Both the position numbers and the translations under genes were made by a program. Under the pieces are notes generated by a model that saw nothing but the letters and a program-made list of their open reading frames with translations, was not told the origin of the DNA and did not search any database. DNA of 64,000 bases from Cyprinodon diabolis (lineage: Eukaryota; Chordata; Actinopteri; Cyprinodontiformes; Cyprinodontidae): NCBI GenBank assembly GCA_030533445.1, contig CM060081.1:23110611-23174610 (forward strand), in the 5' to 3' direction. This document shows positions 12,493-57,188 of the stretch, one piece after another. The number at the start of each line of letters is the position of its first letter. Position 1 is the stretch's first letter.

Positions 12493-13311
12493 TTTCACAT
12501 TCCTCCGAAGGTTGGTCTGTTCTTCCTGAGTTGCCAAAGATGTTTTCCTCTGCACCCCGCACCATCAGATAAGATTTATGGCAAACAGTTTGGATTGTTC
12601 TATTAAATAACATTGATCAGGTTCTAGCAATGCCTGCCTTTGGAGCAAGCTTTGCCTCTTCTATTGAACGGTTAAAAGTGGCTCAACAAGTTCTAGTCTG
12701 GTAAGACAAGGAGAAGATTAAATTTAATGTTTAAGTGACAGCATATTTAGATAAATATGCTTTGTCAAATCTTATCTGGCTACATAAGCTTGAGCTGGTC
12801 AAGAACAGAAGGAAAACCAAACTGGTAGACAGTTTTCGTCTCTTCTTTTCCACCTTGTTTTTCTGTGTGGTATGTGTTTCCTTGCTTGGAAAACCAATCA
12901 CGACAACTGATGACCTGAGAAGGAGAACTCCTTATTGATATATAACGCTTCCCAGTAAGAGACAATCCTGATCTCACCGGTGCCACAAGAAGAACATTCA
13001 GATAAACATGTCTGGCAGCACAATTTCGAGTGTTTATTTATCTATTTATTTTGGTCACATTTTTTCTACCTCTGTACCTAGAGTCATTTTTTTGTTTGTT
13101 TGTTAATGCCCCATCTCAAAAAAAGAAACTTTTAAACCTGTCCATCTGGAGCGATGACTGTTGTAAGCAGCTTTGGTTATTTGTTGCAGCTTTCCATTTC
13201 CTTCAGAAGGAGGTGGGTCTGTGTTTGAATCCTAGTGAATGATGTAAAAATGCATCTTGACATGCTACCCAAATAGAAATGTGGATGAACAAAACTGAAC
13301 TGAGTTAAGTT

Positions 13312-13697
13312 TAGAGCTGCAACTTATTATTTTACGAATCCATTCATCTGTTGATTAATTTTTGGAATAATCAATTAATAATCGGATAGCCAAAGACTCC
13401 TTAAAGAAGATTTTTAGTGAAATTAAGCCAAGTGGAACTAAAATTTTTCAACTTGTGGAGTTCAGGATAAAGACTACTGACAGACAAATAAGTTTTTCAC
13501 CAAAAATGCTAAATGTCTAATATATTTATTTTTACAATATTGGTATAATTACTGCTCTAACTGGGTTGCTCTGTCAGCTAAAGGCACATTTTAGAGTCTT
13601 TACACTCCAGTTAATGATTAACCGATTATTAAATTAGGTGACGATTATTTCAATAATCGATTTATCATGATTAATCGGATTTATTGTTTCAGCCCTA
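13312..13697. mobile_element. hAT-type MITE, copy 2, with 8-bp target duplication
   Basis: It starts TAGAGCTGCAACTTATT and ends TTTCAGCCCTA, with near-identical flanking octamers GTTAAGTT (13304-13311) and GTTAAATT (13698-13705). It shares internal blocks with 1047-1399. No transposase is encoded. Confidence 0.85.
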
Positions 13698-16203
13698 GTT
13701 AAATTAAACAAAAACAATGAAGAATTGATAAACTTGAGAATGTGAGAGATGGAAATAAGCAGAGCAACTCTGTTTTCATTCATATATCATTCAGGTCGTC
13801 TCACTGAGATCTTATCGGTAAAAGCAAACTAAATGACAAGCGCAGCAATAGAATAAATAAATAAATATCACAGCCTCTGAAATGGCATCCTCATATCATT
13901 TGATCGATTCCTTTAAATACAGATTAGTTCATTTCCAAAAAGAATTTTTTGTAATTAATGTTATTGTTAAGAAGATTTTTGTCTTATAGATTTTTCTTTG
14001 TGCTTCTTGTTCACAAACCTGTAATTTTATTTTGTTAACAAAAGCAACATGCATACATCAGTGATACTATTAGTTATTAATTCCCTACAGTCCTGCTTGT
14101 CTTGTTAAATAATTTTTCCACAGTAGGGATGCATTTCTTATGTTGATTGTTTTACTCACTTTAAACACCCTCCCAGAAAAAAAAAATACTAAAGTACTGA
14201 AGTGAAAGTTTTTTTTTCTCTCTCACAGCATTATGATCCATTTTTATTTTGAATGGTATTAAATGTCTGTAGAAAAAACATTTGTTTTTCATGTTTTTCT
14301 TGGAGTTTAAGGATGGAGATGAATATGCAGATCACAATACAGTACCCTTTACATTTATTTTACCCTTGTTAAAGATTTTCTTACAATCCTTTAAAATAAA
14401 CTGCCATTTTGGGGATTTTCTGAGCCCCTGATGCTAACAGTGCCGTTTACTGCAGGTCTATAACATTTAGTTTTGGAGATGTTTTTTTTTCCCACCCTTC
14501 TTCTCTCTGTGAGTTGGCATGAAAAACTTGGACCCTTGTCTGGCCTTGATGGTCACTGAAGAAACTTTGTTTCTCCGGCAAACTGGTCCAGTTTAAAATT
14601 CTTTCTACTTAATTAGATATTAGCAATTTTAGATGATCAGCGATTGGATTGTGACAAAAGGATTATCACACTTTCTTAAATGGCATGGCGTCCTATATTT
14701 CACAAATAAAATGATCCTCTGTGTCATGCTACAATGCTCACAGTGGATAAATTTATCTGAAGGATTCTCTTAAGGTTGCTTTACGGTGGAAGAACACATG
14801 AAACAAATCTCAAAGTAATGCTTGAATTTGCATTTAAGTTACTGAAATGTGCATGTCTTATTTTTTTTTATTGGGTTGTATTTGTTGTTTTTGCAATCTT
14901 AAAAACATAATTTGGAATATCTGTCCTCAACATTTCTAATGTATTATTAATCACAACGGGTTTGACATTTATTGAGACTTTACTTACGGTATTAAAAAGA
15001 GGATACAAATAAAAATATGCTAATGTCAGAGAATGTGGAACGATTATTTGATCATATTTCAACAGAAAAATCAAGAGTCAAACTTAGAGTTTTATGACAC
15101 TAAACATTACTGCAACACCTTTTAATTTATTAAACCCCTTTTCTTGATAAATAGATCCCTGAAGAAAATCCATACATCCCTCTCTTCAGGCATAAGGTTT
15201 TTCCTCCTCATGGGTTCATCAAACATTTGCAGCCCATAAGTGATACAGTCTCTCCAGCAAGTCCTGGGTTTGATTTTGCTCCCATGAAAAAAAAGCTCAG
15301 AGGGAAAACAGCTGGGAATCACCATCAGTTCCCAGCATCAAACTGGCTCTAGGGACCAAGAATGTCACTGAAGCACATGTTTGTTGCATTAATTGTTTTT
15401 GTTCAAGCATTGAACTGAAAGTAAATGTATGCTGTAAACAATCTAATTTAAACGGACAATATGCATTTAAAAAGCACTGATTACAAAATGTATACACCCT
15501 GAGTGAAGGTACAAATATGGAGGAAACACTATTGTGAAAGAAAAAAAAACAGCATAAAAATGATTATTAATCACAAAATTAAAGCTGTGTCAGTCAACAG
15601 TCTCAAACCTATAAGTTAATGAGCGCCTGTTTTGCATTAAAACATGTAAATGAGCAAAGAGCCTCTGAGACTGGATGTGACATACAGCTTGGATAACAAA
15701 CACTCAGAGCAAAAAGGAGGGCTGTAGAGCAACATCTTTTAGGCCTGTTTAGTTTTTTTTTTTTTAAATCAATAGAAAAACAACTATGATTGAAAATTTA
15801 TGTTTAGCATGACAACATCTAAGCAAAATGGGGTTTTACTTTGCTCTCTTTACTAAATAACTTTACTTTATTGATCTACCCCTTTATTCACTACTACTTT
15901 CTTTAGTCAAGCTGTCCATGATTGAAAATCGTATTGCACAATTACTAATGTCTTCCAGTAGAGGGCGGTGAAAACCAATAGATTAACTGTGCTCACAATT
16001 TAGAAAAGATAGTCTTGTTTCTGAAGAAATTAAATCAAATAAACCAATTCAGACTTAGTTGAAGAAACTCATAATATAAAAAATACTGGGCATAAGTTCA
16101 AAAAACCAATACATTTTTTTTTTTTTTGGTAAAAAAAATATTGAAAATACATAGACATGAAGGAACATGGGGAAAAAAGGCTAAAACATTTTTGAACAAC
16201 CAC

Positions 16204-17380
16204 AGTGCCTTGTATAAAATATTAATTCAGCTTTAATGTATTCCCGTGAACTCACATTAAAACTAAAATCTTCAGTTTATTCTTTGTACCTGATAGACCA
16301 ATGCAATTGAGCAAAATTATTTATCAAAATGAAAAATGATTAATGAGTTTCTTTACAAATCTGTTGCCCATGCATCTTTTCAGTCCCATTTTCTACAATA
16401 TTCATAAATAAAATCCAGTCCACAAGATTGCTCTAAAAATGTTCACTAATTATAAATCAGAATCCACCTTTGTGTGATTCCTTGTATATTTAAATGCAGC
16501 TTTTCTATTAGAGAAAATCATTGATCAAACTTCCCCATCCAGACACAGGAACAGACAGTTAAGGGGGAGTTGCCTAAAACAAAATGGTGAATGGCCTACA
16601 ACTCAAAAGCACTTCACCAGACATTCACCCACACATTCATACTGTAATGGGGGTAAGCTAAGGCTGCCCTGGTGCACACTGACAGAAACAAGGCTGAGGT
16701 ACAATCGGCCACCAACAGCAGGTAACTGTATGGCCCAAGAATACAACAACTGAGACAAACAGAGAAAGGGCTCAAACTGGGAACCCATCAGTTATGGGAC
16801 AAACCTTTACTTCATGGGCTACGTATGTTTAGCCGGCCATAAAATCCCAAGCATTGAGCATCTGACATTTTTGTTCAATCCATATCTTTATAAAAAACAA
16901 CAGACATATAAAAGGTTATCTCTGGAGGAGATGCAGCAATCTACAGCTCAGGTGAAAGAAAGACAACATCTATTCTTCATGCACACTACATAACTGTCTC
17001 TTAGAAAGAGATTAAAAAAGAAAACTTTCTCGACATTAAGTCTTTGATTCAAGCAAGAAATCTCACTTGCAATTTTCTATGAGCTATTTAGGGGACCCAA
17101 CATGTGAAATAAGTTTTCTATGGTCAGATAAGGCCAACATGAAACTGTAAAAACTAACAGGGTGGTGGTAGAGAAGTATTCTTCAGAGGCAGAAGAGCTG
17201 GTAAGCTTTGACCAAAGGATAGATGGATGGATAGACATAAGCACAGGCTATGTAAACCTGCTAGAGTTTACATACATTAATCATGTGACCAGAGCCATGA
17301 TAAAATGGTTTAGATCAAAGGATTTTCATGTGTTGAATGTAAAAAGTGGTCCACTGTTTAATACGGTCCCTTAAATCCAA
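16204..17380 (+). mobile_element. decayed Tc1-like element
   Basis: It opens with CAGTGCCTTGTATAAAATA, like the CAGTGCCTTG ends of a common fish Tc1 group, and continues with recognisable fragments: CTACAGCTCAGGTGAAAG, TATGGTCAGATAAGGCCAAC (the ..WSDET.. region) and TGGTTTAGATCAAAGGATTT. Stops and indels break every frame. Another repeat interrupts it at about 16590-16815. Confidence 0.7.
16590..16815. repeat. interspersed repeat within the Tc1 relic
   Basis: This block (ACTTCACCAGACATTCACCC through TCAAACTGGGAACCCATCAG) resembles a dispersed fish repeat with a tail of the type 'lgaacctgcaacccatcagttacgg'. It separates Tc1-derived sequence on both sides, so it inserted later. The family is unassigned. 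Confidence 0.4.
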
Positions 17381-18233
17381 ATTATATACACAAATGTTTA
17401 TTTTAATTTAGTAATAGATACCAATTAGTTCCAGATAGCAGAGATGCTGCCTTAAAAATGTGATTTGAAAAGACAATTCATATTTAAACATAAGGAAAAA
17501 AACAAGAAGTTAGGCAATAACCATTGCAATGTCATTTCAGTTTTATTCTTATCTTTTTTCAGTACACGACATACATATACAAACTGTTATGATCCAACAT
17601 TAATTATTAACATTTAAGGTGACAGTGACAGACAGACCTCATTTTAATCTTTGTTCCCTTTTTCCTCAGTCGACTTGATTACACAACATATGTCGGGAGA
17701 GTTTCCAGATGTGCTTATTCCAGATAACACAGTAGGTGGGATAAAATAGTCCATGGAAAGGAAAACACACATTTTTTGCTAATCTGTAGGAAATGCACAT
17801 ATAGATCTGATCTGAGACTTAATCTGCCGGTTATAGTTACTCCAAATTGGTGCAACATGAGGCTGCGGTTGTAGCATGGGGATTTTATATGCTGCTTCTG
17901 AGGGAGACTCAATTTAGAAATGGCTGATTAGGACCGGTTATAGTCACTAAAAAATACCCATTGAAATGCAGAAAAATAAAATTAAATACATACCATGGCA
18001 AAGAACACCAAAGTCTGCAATGAAATAGGTGTTTTCAAGACTTTGACTTACTACCATTTTGATTAACTTTATGTTTATATGCTGCATATGCGCACACCCA
18101 GACACACTCAACCATGGAGTTTTCCATAAGATCCCCTCAAGGTTGGCCCTGCAGGCTTTCCAATGAGCAAAGGCATAAACACCTGTCCCAACAAAGTCCA
18201 GACAAATGAAATGAGTTCATGACTTAGAGATGG

Positions 18234-50665
<32,432 letters not shown>

Positions 50666-51299
50666 GGTGATCCAATCGTGCTGCTCCACTCGACACCATC
50701 AGAAGCAGACACAAACACAGTATCACTCTAGTCCTGCAGTAATCCACAAGGTGAATGAGAGGAAAAGTGTGCAGATAGCTTTACAGTCATATTCCAAATC
50801 TGATGGGAGGGAAAATGTCAATAGAAAACTAACAACCACATTCCATGGTGTGGTGACAAAGGTATGAGAGTCAGAGATGCTCGTGACTTTGGATCTAAAC
50901 CTCAATGTTTAATGAGACAGATTATAAGTGGGGCTGAGGGTTAGTGAGGGAGCGATACAGAGGCAGGAAAGAGGAGGAGCTGTGATGGGAGACGGATACA
51001 AGCTGTACTGCTGTACCAGCATCTGTTTCCAAGTCCCTCCTCACATTCAGTCCCCTCCCTTTTCTGTTCATGTCAGCTTAATCAGCCTTTCTTGACACTG
51101 TTTCCTATCTGGCTGTAGCACCTTTTATGCTCAAATTTGCAGCTATTATTCATCCTTTATCATTACCTATGTAACCAGTTAGCATTAATTTAGCAATTGC
51201 CTTGACTCTCATGTGAAATCTATGTCTTTTCTTGTTTCTTTTATTAAAAAAAATACATTCTACATAGTCTCCTGAATCAAATTGGAAAAAAAATATTAA

Positions 51300-51840
51300 T
51301 GCATCATGTCATCAAGCTTAGATTACTGCTATTGCTTCTGGCATCCTAGCCATACAAAATGTGATGGCCAGACTTTTCACAGGTCCCAACAAACAAACCC
51401 AAATATTCTATGTTTCTTACACTGGCTACCAAAACAGTTTAGTTTTCGTTTTAAAATTATTATGCTGAAATATTAAGCACTAAGCAACCCGGTGCCAGAT
51501 TGTTTGTGTCATCTTCAAACAAAATATACCTCTACTCGTTGCCTTCGTTTGGAGGAGTATTATAGTTGTTCCACACATCAGATGAAGGACAGGGAGGGGG
51601 GGGGGGGGGGGGAGGGGATTCAGTCCATAGCACTTTTAAATATTTACATTGTACAATTGGTGATGTACTGTTTGTAGGAGATGACTCTTCAGATGAATTT
51701 AAATACTTTATTTATTATTTTATTATGCAATTGTACCTTATTTTTATTACTTTTATTTTAATTGTTGTTTCATTAGTTCTGCATACAGCCCCTTGTGATA
51801 TTTGTTCTGATAAAGGCTCTTGAGGAATACATTCTGATTA
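51300..51840 (+). mobile_element. decayed L2-like LINE end with a G-run
   Basis: Broken frames read LDYCYCFWHP, FLHWLP and a following IDFK-like stretch, the same order as the L2 C-terminal region at 7080-7450. An interrupted run of about 18 G lies near 51595-51612. Confidence 0.6.
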
Positions 51841-54359
51841 CTTGCCATAAAAATGCAATGTATAAAATTAATACTCAGCTACTTTTTTTAAGCATTTTGT
51901 TTCTTTTTATCTGTATCTGTGTTTGCTTGTAGAAAATCTATGTGCGAGCTTTGCCTTAATTTAAAATCTTTAATATTACAAAATCACCCAGCCAACTTTG
52001 AGATGTCTGAATAAAGAGTGTTCAAGGAAACATGGACAAATACAAAGTCATGACTGCTTAAATTATTGATATTATTGTATTGTTATAAGATATATATATA
52101 TTTTATATCTTTTTGACAGGTGGCAAAGTGTGCTCCTTGTGGAGGTCCTTGCCACTTTACATGGGCAACTACTCATTTGTAAGGGTCATTTGAAGTCACA
52201 TGGTCAGTTGTTCGAGCCCAAATCCCCAAGGATTTTTGCTTTTGCTTACGCTCTACTGTTTTCTCAAACAGAGAATGCAGCTTCTTAGAGTTGGTACCAA
52301 TGATCACAGGAAGTGAATCAGGGCTTTTTGGATCAGAATATACAATAGCTTATTACTAAGACTGTTTCGGATGCACTAACAATTAACCCACCTTATGGGA
52401 AAATATACTTTTTTCTCTGAAAGCAAGGAACTATGTGTATTATGGTTAAATCGAAGCACACTGATTTTAGACATCTCAATGAGAGCATGATGCTGTTCCT
52501 TCAGGGCAGAGATGGCTGAGATAGAGCATGAGTACAAATACCCGGAAGTTCAGTGGGACAGGAAACCGGGCTGAAGCACTAGGTTCATGCACAGGTCTCA
52601 GCAGGAAGGACCAACGATGAGTCTTTTTCCTGTGGAAGATCCACTCATACACGGTAAAATATACATATTTTATAAGACTGGCTTTTTTCTACATTTTAGT
52701 CTGTTATTTGGATAATAAAGTGTGGATCCTTGAGTTAAAGAATAAAATGTCTTTGTTTTTAAAGAGTGAAACGAGAGATTCAGTGTTTGTTTACAAAAAA
52801 ACAGGCTCAGTATTAAAGAAGCATTTTAAAAAGAGAGAGATATTATCTAAGTCTAAAGAAGGGACATGACTATATTGAACTGACCTGTACAATTTCTTAA
52901 ATCGGTTTTACACAACTTTTCCACAAACATGTATGTATTTTACTTGGATTCTATCTGGTTCGCCATTACAAGCAGTGGCTAATTGAGAAGTGGAAGCATA
53001 ACAATTCAATTTTATGTCAAAAATGCAAATATGGTTCCATATGAAAAGAATATCACATTACATTATAATGGATCTACTACTGGGTCTGATCTGTCACAGT
53101 TGTTATTCTTTTCCCCACAGAGATCTGTTTTAACCCACATCTAGAAATGGAAAGAAGAGGTCTCAAGCATTGCTTTCTTTATGAACTGAGAAGAACTTTA
53201 ATCTGAGGCTAGAGGTCTAGAGTAACTCTAAAGGAGCCTCAAAGATCTGCTGCTCAGGTGGTATGTTCTGTAGAACAAGGTCATAATCACATTATCACTA
53301 AAACTAATGAAATGATGAAAACTAGAATCAAAAAAGCGCTTTCGTTAGCTGAAGTAAAAAAAAAAACTAGACCTTGGAAAAAAAACACTGAAACTTTAAT
53401 AAGACTTTACAAAATTAATTAAAACTGAGTAGGAGAGAATGTGCTTAGTTATCTGTTGTTTCTTTATCATAATGCATTAATAGGAGGTCTAGTTTCCGTT
53501 TGCTTTCTTTGCTTTTTTCTGTTGTACTGCATTACACCAGTAGATGGCAGGTATAGCAGGCAGGTCATTTGTGCTGCTGAAGCAGTCTGTCCTTTTCTAA
53601 GATTATATTTCTCTTATTTATGCATGTATTTATTCTAGTCTTGTCCCTGGTATGTAAATCACATAACATAAAACATGAAAACTATAGCTAACTGAAACTA
53701 ATAAAAACAAATTAAAAAAATAGAAACTAAATTTAAACAGCTAACAAATACCAAAATGAATCAAAAGTAAAATATAAAATGAAACTGTATTTGGAGGGGA
53801 CAGTGCAAACATACAAAAGCTTCTATCCAGCCAGTTCCCTTTTCTACCATTCAGTGAGCTGAAAACGTGTACTATCCTTCCTCCTGTACTATCCTATGAT
53901 GCACGCCGCCGCACCAAAACATAACCAGCTGCAGATGTACCAACACAACTGGAACACAGATGTAGCAAGTCTAGGCAAATATTAAAACAAGTTACACACA
54001 AAAAAGGAATAATAACCATGTTGTAAAGCCAGAAGTCTGAATCCTACTGATTTTTATAAAGCTTAGTCTAAATAAGAGTAACCTTATGTACCACTGAAGT
54101 CACAGAGCTAACATGAATAACATTGAAAAACTCAAAAAATATTCACACATTGCTCTGAATGAACACCATCCTGCAAAACACTAGAATGAGTATTATTTTT
54201 GTTATAATAGAACCATCTCATATCCCAGGGTAAAAATATAATTAACATCAACATTTTTTGTGTATAATACGCGAAACAATTTTGTCCAAATTAAGACTTG
54301 GTGCGTGACAGGATTGTTTTGATTTGATGCCAACTTCCACGTCACGACACAACCTTCAC

Positions 54360-55258
54360 TAGCTGTGTTTCTATTAAAAATGTGTGCAAAACTATGGAGA
54401 TTTTAAGTTTCACAATTTAAATATTCCATAAAATATCAAATACAATAAAAGTTGCAGATGAATACGTTTGTTCACAAAATAACTCTTGAGAACAGCATGG
54501 CATTATGGATGTAAACATATCTTATGTTGTATAAGTCTGTTGTAGAAAGTGTGATCTCTTATTCCATCATCTGCTGGGGTAAAAGCATCAGAGCAAATTA
54601 CTGAAATAAACGCAAAAAGCTCAGGTTTAGGAACTCCTGTAGAACCACTGGAGATTATTTCACAGAGAAGAATTCTTCATAAAGTGAAGATTGTTTTGGA
54701 CAACAGTAAGCCTCCACTTCAGAAGATTTTTAAACAACAACTGTGTCTTCAGTCAGAGGCTTCTCCAGATTAGGTGCAAGACAGACCACTAGAGAAAGAT
54801 CCTTCTTGCCTACAGCTATCAACTGCTACAGCACCTGTTTAAAAAAAATTGTTACTGCAACATTTAATTTCCCTTTGTGATTAATAAATAATTTTTTAAT
54901 TGAATTGAATTAAAATTAATTCAATTGAAATATGAGACATATCCATATTTCAGCCACGGCTCTAGCGGGCGCCATCATCTTCCAACAACCTCCGGTTTTC
55001 TTCTTCATCCCTTTTACCAGGCAGCAGGTCCAGTTGCAGATGATATGACTCATGCAAGAAAAAATGTTTAAAATTGCAGTTTGGCAAAATATAAGAATTT
55101 TGATTTGACCTCCTCAAAACCACCAAAAGCCACCTCTTTGAAGTCTTGAAACATTAATCGAAACCTTTTTTTTTTTTTTATTAAAGTGTTTCCATTTAGC
55201 TAATTTATTCTGCATAATTACAATTTGCCCAATTTGATGGTTAATGGAAACGCAGCTA
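54360..55258. mobile_element. non-autonomous DNA element with inverted ends
   Basis: The left end TAGCTGTGTTTCTATTAA and the right end reversed, TAGCTGCGTTTCCATTAA, match over 18 bases with two differences. There is no coding potential. The superfamily is not assigned. Confidence 0.7.
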
Positions 55259-56279
55259 GTGTTCAACTATTCAGCTACAGTGCTAACACTAAGGAATGAC
55301 TGTGGACTAGTCAGCAACCAACAGAAATCTAGCTCTGCCACAGATCATACCGCACTAACAGATCATGCCTGGGTGGCGCGTCATAACGCTTATAACAGCA
55401 ACTGTCACTGCTCGAGTAGAAAACCAAAATATTGTAACCACCGTTATAGATAACTCAGAGCAGACAGTACTGAAGCAAAAAACCAAAATTAAGAATTGAT
55501 GATCTGAGCACAGCTGTTTAAACTCGCCAGAAACAGGAGGAGATTAAAACACGTTTGTGCAAAAACTAAAACAAACCTAAACATGGAAGAAGTCTCTAAA
55601 GACCAAAGAAAAAGCTTATGCTTCTGTCTGAAAATATAAACACATGGTTTTGTGTACAAACCGACTGAAAATAACTGACAACAGCCACATGCAAACATCA
55701 GATTATCTTTCAACAAACTGTGCAGACATGATGATCCATATCTGTTTGGCCACACAGAATTATCCCCACTATGCAGGATTACTGCAGCTGCATGCCTATT
55801 AATGTGAGCAAACACAAGTTTTATAAGTCTGTAATTAATCATCAGTACTGTGTAATATGAGATCCTTGCTTCTGGTCACCCTGTGTTTTTAGGGCAGAGC
55901 CCTCATCAGCAAACAAGACAGACGGGGTCCAGAAGGGTGCAGGCAGCAGACATTAGTCAGTTGACTTCAAAATTATGACAAATATGTTAATTGACCAGGG
56001 ATATAATGACAAAACAATCAGCCTGTTTTAACAAGGATATCATCTGAAGACCTCAACATAACATGAAATCTTCTCAGCCTTTTTTATTTCTAATTATAAC
56101 AATTATGCAGACTATAGAAAAACTATTCAAAACCCTGAAAATGTTCACTATTAACAATATCTATTTGTTTACATTATTTATATTTTGTGATAGACCAAAA
56201 GCTTGTAATGTTAAATCAAGCTTTTATTTTTTCCCAATCTCTTGAAAGTATGTCATGCATTTACTTAGCCCACTAAACT

Positions 56280-56830
56280 TGGCTAACCCTGAATAAAATC
56301 CAGTGGAATCAATTTGTATATAAACCACACAAACACAGCAGACAGCTTAAGATTCTTAAGCTGGACATATCACAGAGATGTGCTCCATTTATTGTCTGAA
56401 ATGGAAAAAACGATGGCCCAAAAACTACATCTAAAACTACAGCCAAATGACCCATTGTAACTTAAGGGTAGCTGCAAAGATCTATAGCTCAGGTGGGAGA
56501 ATATGATGAGGGGGCAACAGTTAGTTGTTCTCTCCAACAAACTGTTCCTGATGCAGGAGTGTAAAGAGCAAAAAAATAAATAAAGTAACTAGCTAAGAAG
56601 TCCCAGTTTTCACTCTCCACGGGTCATGTATTTGACACAGTACATGTTTGGATGGAGGTGTTTAACTTAGCTGAAATCCAAGTTTAACATGTTTGTAGGA
56701 ACCTTACCACTGCATACAACCTAAAACACAACATAATGACAAATGAAGATGGCTGCATCATGTTGAGGCAAAGCTGCTAACAGCTGATGGAAAGATTGAC
56801 AGGCCTACTCTAAATGCTGGGCAAAGATGT
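56280..56830 (+). mobile_element. decayed Tc1-like fragment
   Basis: Recognisable fragments in family order: GAAATGGAAAAAACGATGGC, GTAGCTGCAAAGATCTATAG, CTCAGGTGGGAGAATATGAT, GGCTGCATCATGTTGAGG. No open frame remains. Confidence 0.65.
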
Positions 56831-57114
56831 TTATCTTGTAAGATGATATTATCCTTCTGTTTGAATCGCATTTTTCTTAGCATAGGCAAAATAAAAGTTT
56901 TAGATTAAAAAAAAAACACAGAGACTGGAATCAACTCACTTGATAATCAATGCACCTGTACATTCAACAAAGAGTGGCTCCCCAATCCATGGATTCAATG
57001 ACTTTGATATTTTCATTTGTAAACTAAGATCATTTTCTTCCTGCATTTACAATTTTCTGTAACCTTTGTTTAATCACAATAAAATTAGCAAGGCCCTGTA
57101 CCTTTCAGTTGTAC

Positions 57115-57188
57115 CTGCACATCCTGCAGCCATATTGGACCTCCTTATAGTCCTCATCTGACGGCACACCCTGCTGGTCCCTCAAATC
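57115..57188 (-). other. orphan candidate coding exon, gene unknown
   Basis: On the minus strand a pyrimidine-rich tract ending in ACAG precedes 74 nt that are open in one frame and end CAG|GTACAA, a strong donor. The frame reads DLRDQQGVPSDEDYKEVQYG then CRMC. It cannot splice straight to arhgef25 exon 2, because the junction would create a stop, and I do not recognise the peptide. It could be an untranslated or alternative upstream exon of arhgef25, an exon of another minus-strand gene, or chance. Confidence 0.25.

Larger units (their letters stand above)
12493..18233. other. intergenic region between convergent b4galnt1 and arhgef25
   Basis: This tail-to-tail interval contains both 3' UTRs. 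Candidate poly(A) signals are AATAAA at 13852-13857 and 14395-14400 (plus), and at 17542-17547 on the minus strand for arhgef25; none is proven. It also holds a hAT MITE (13312-13697) and a decayed Tc1 element (16204-17380). I found no coding exon. Confidence 0.7.

Noticed and set aside
52195..52230. Possible tRNA-like or SINE B-box (GTTCGAGCC)
   Set aside because: No matching A-box or cloverleaf arms could be laid out around it.
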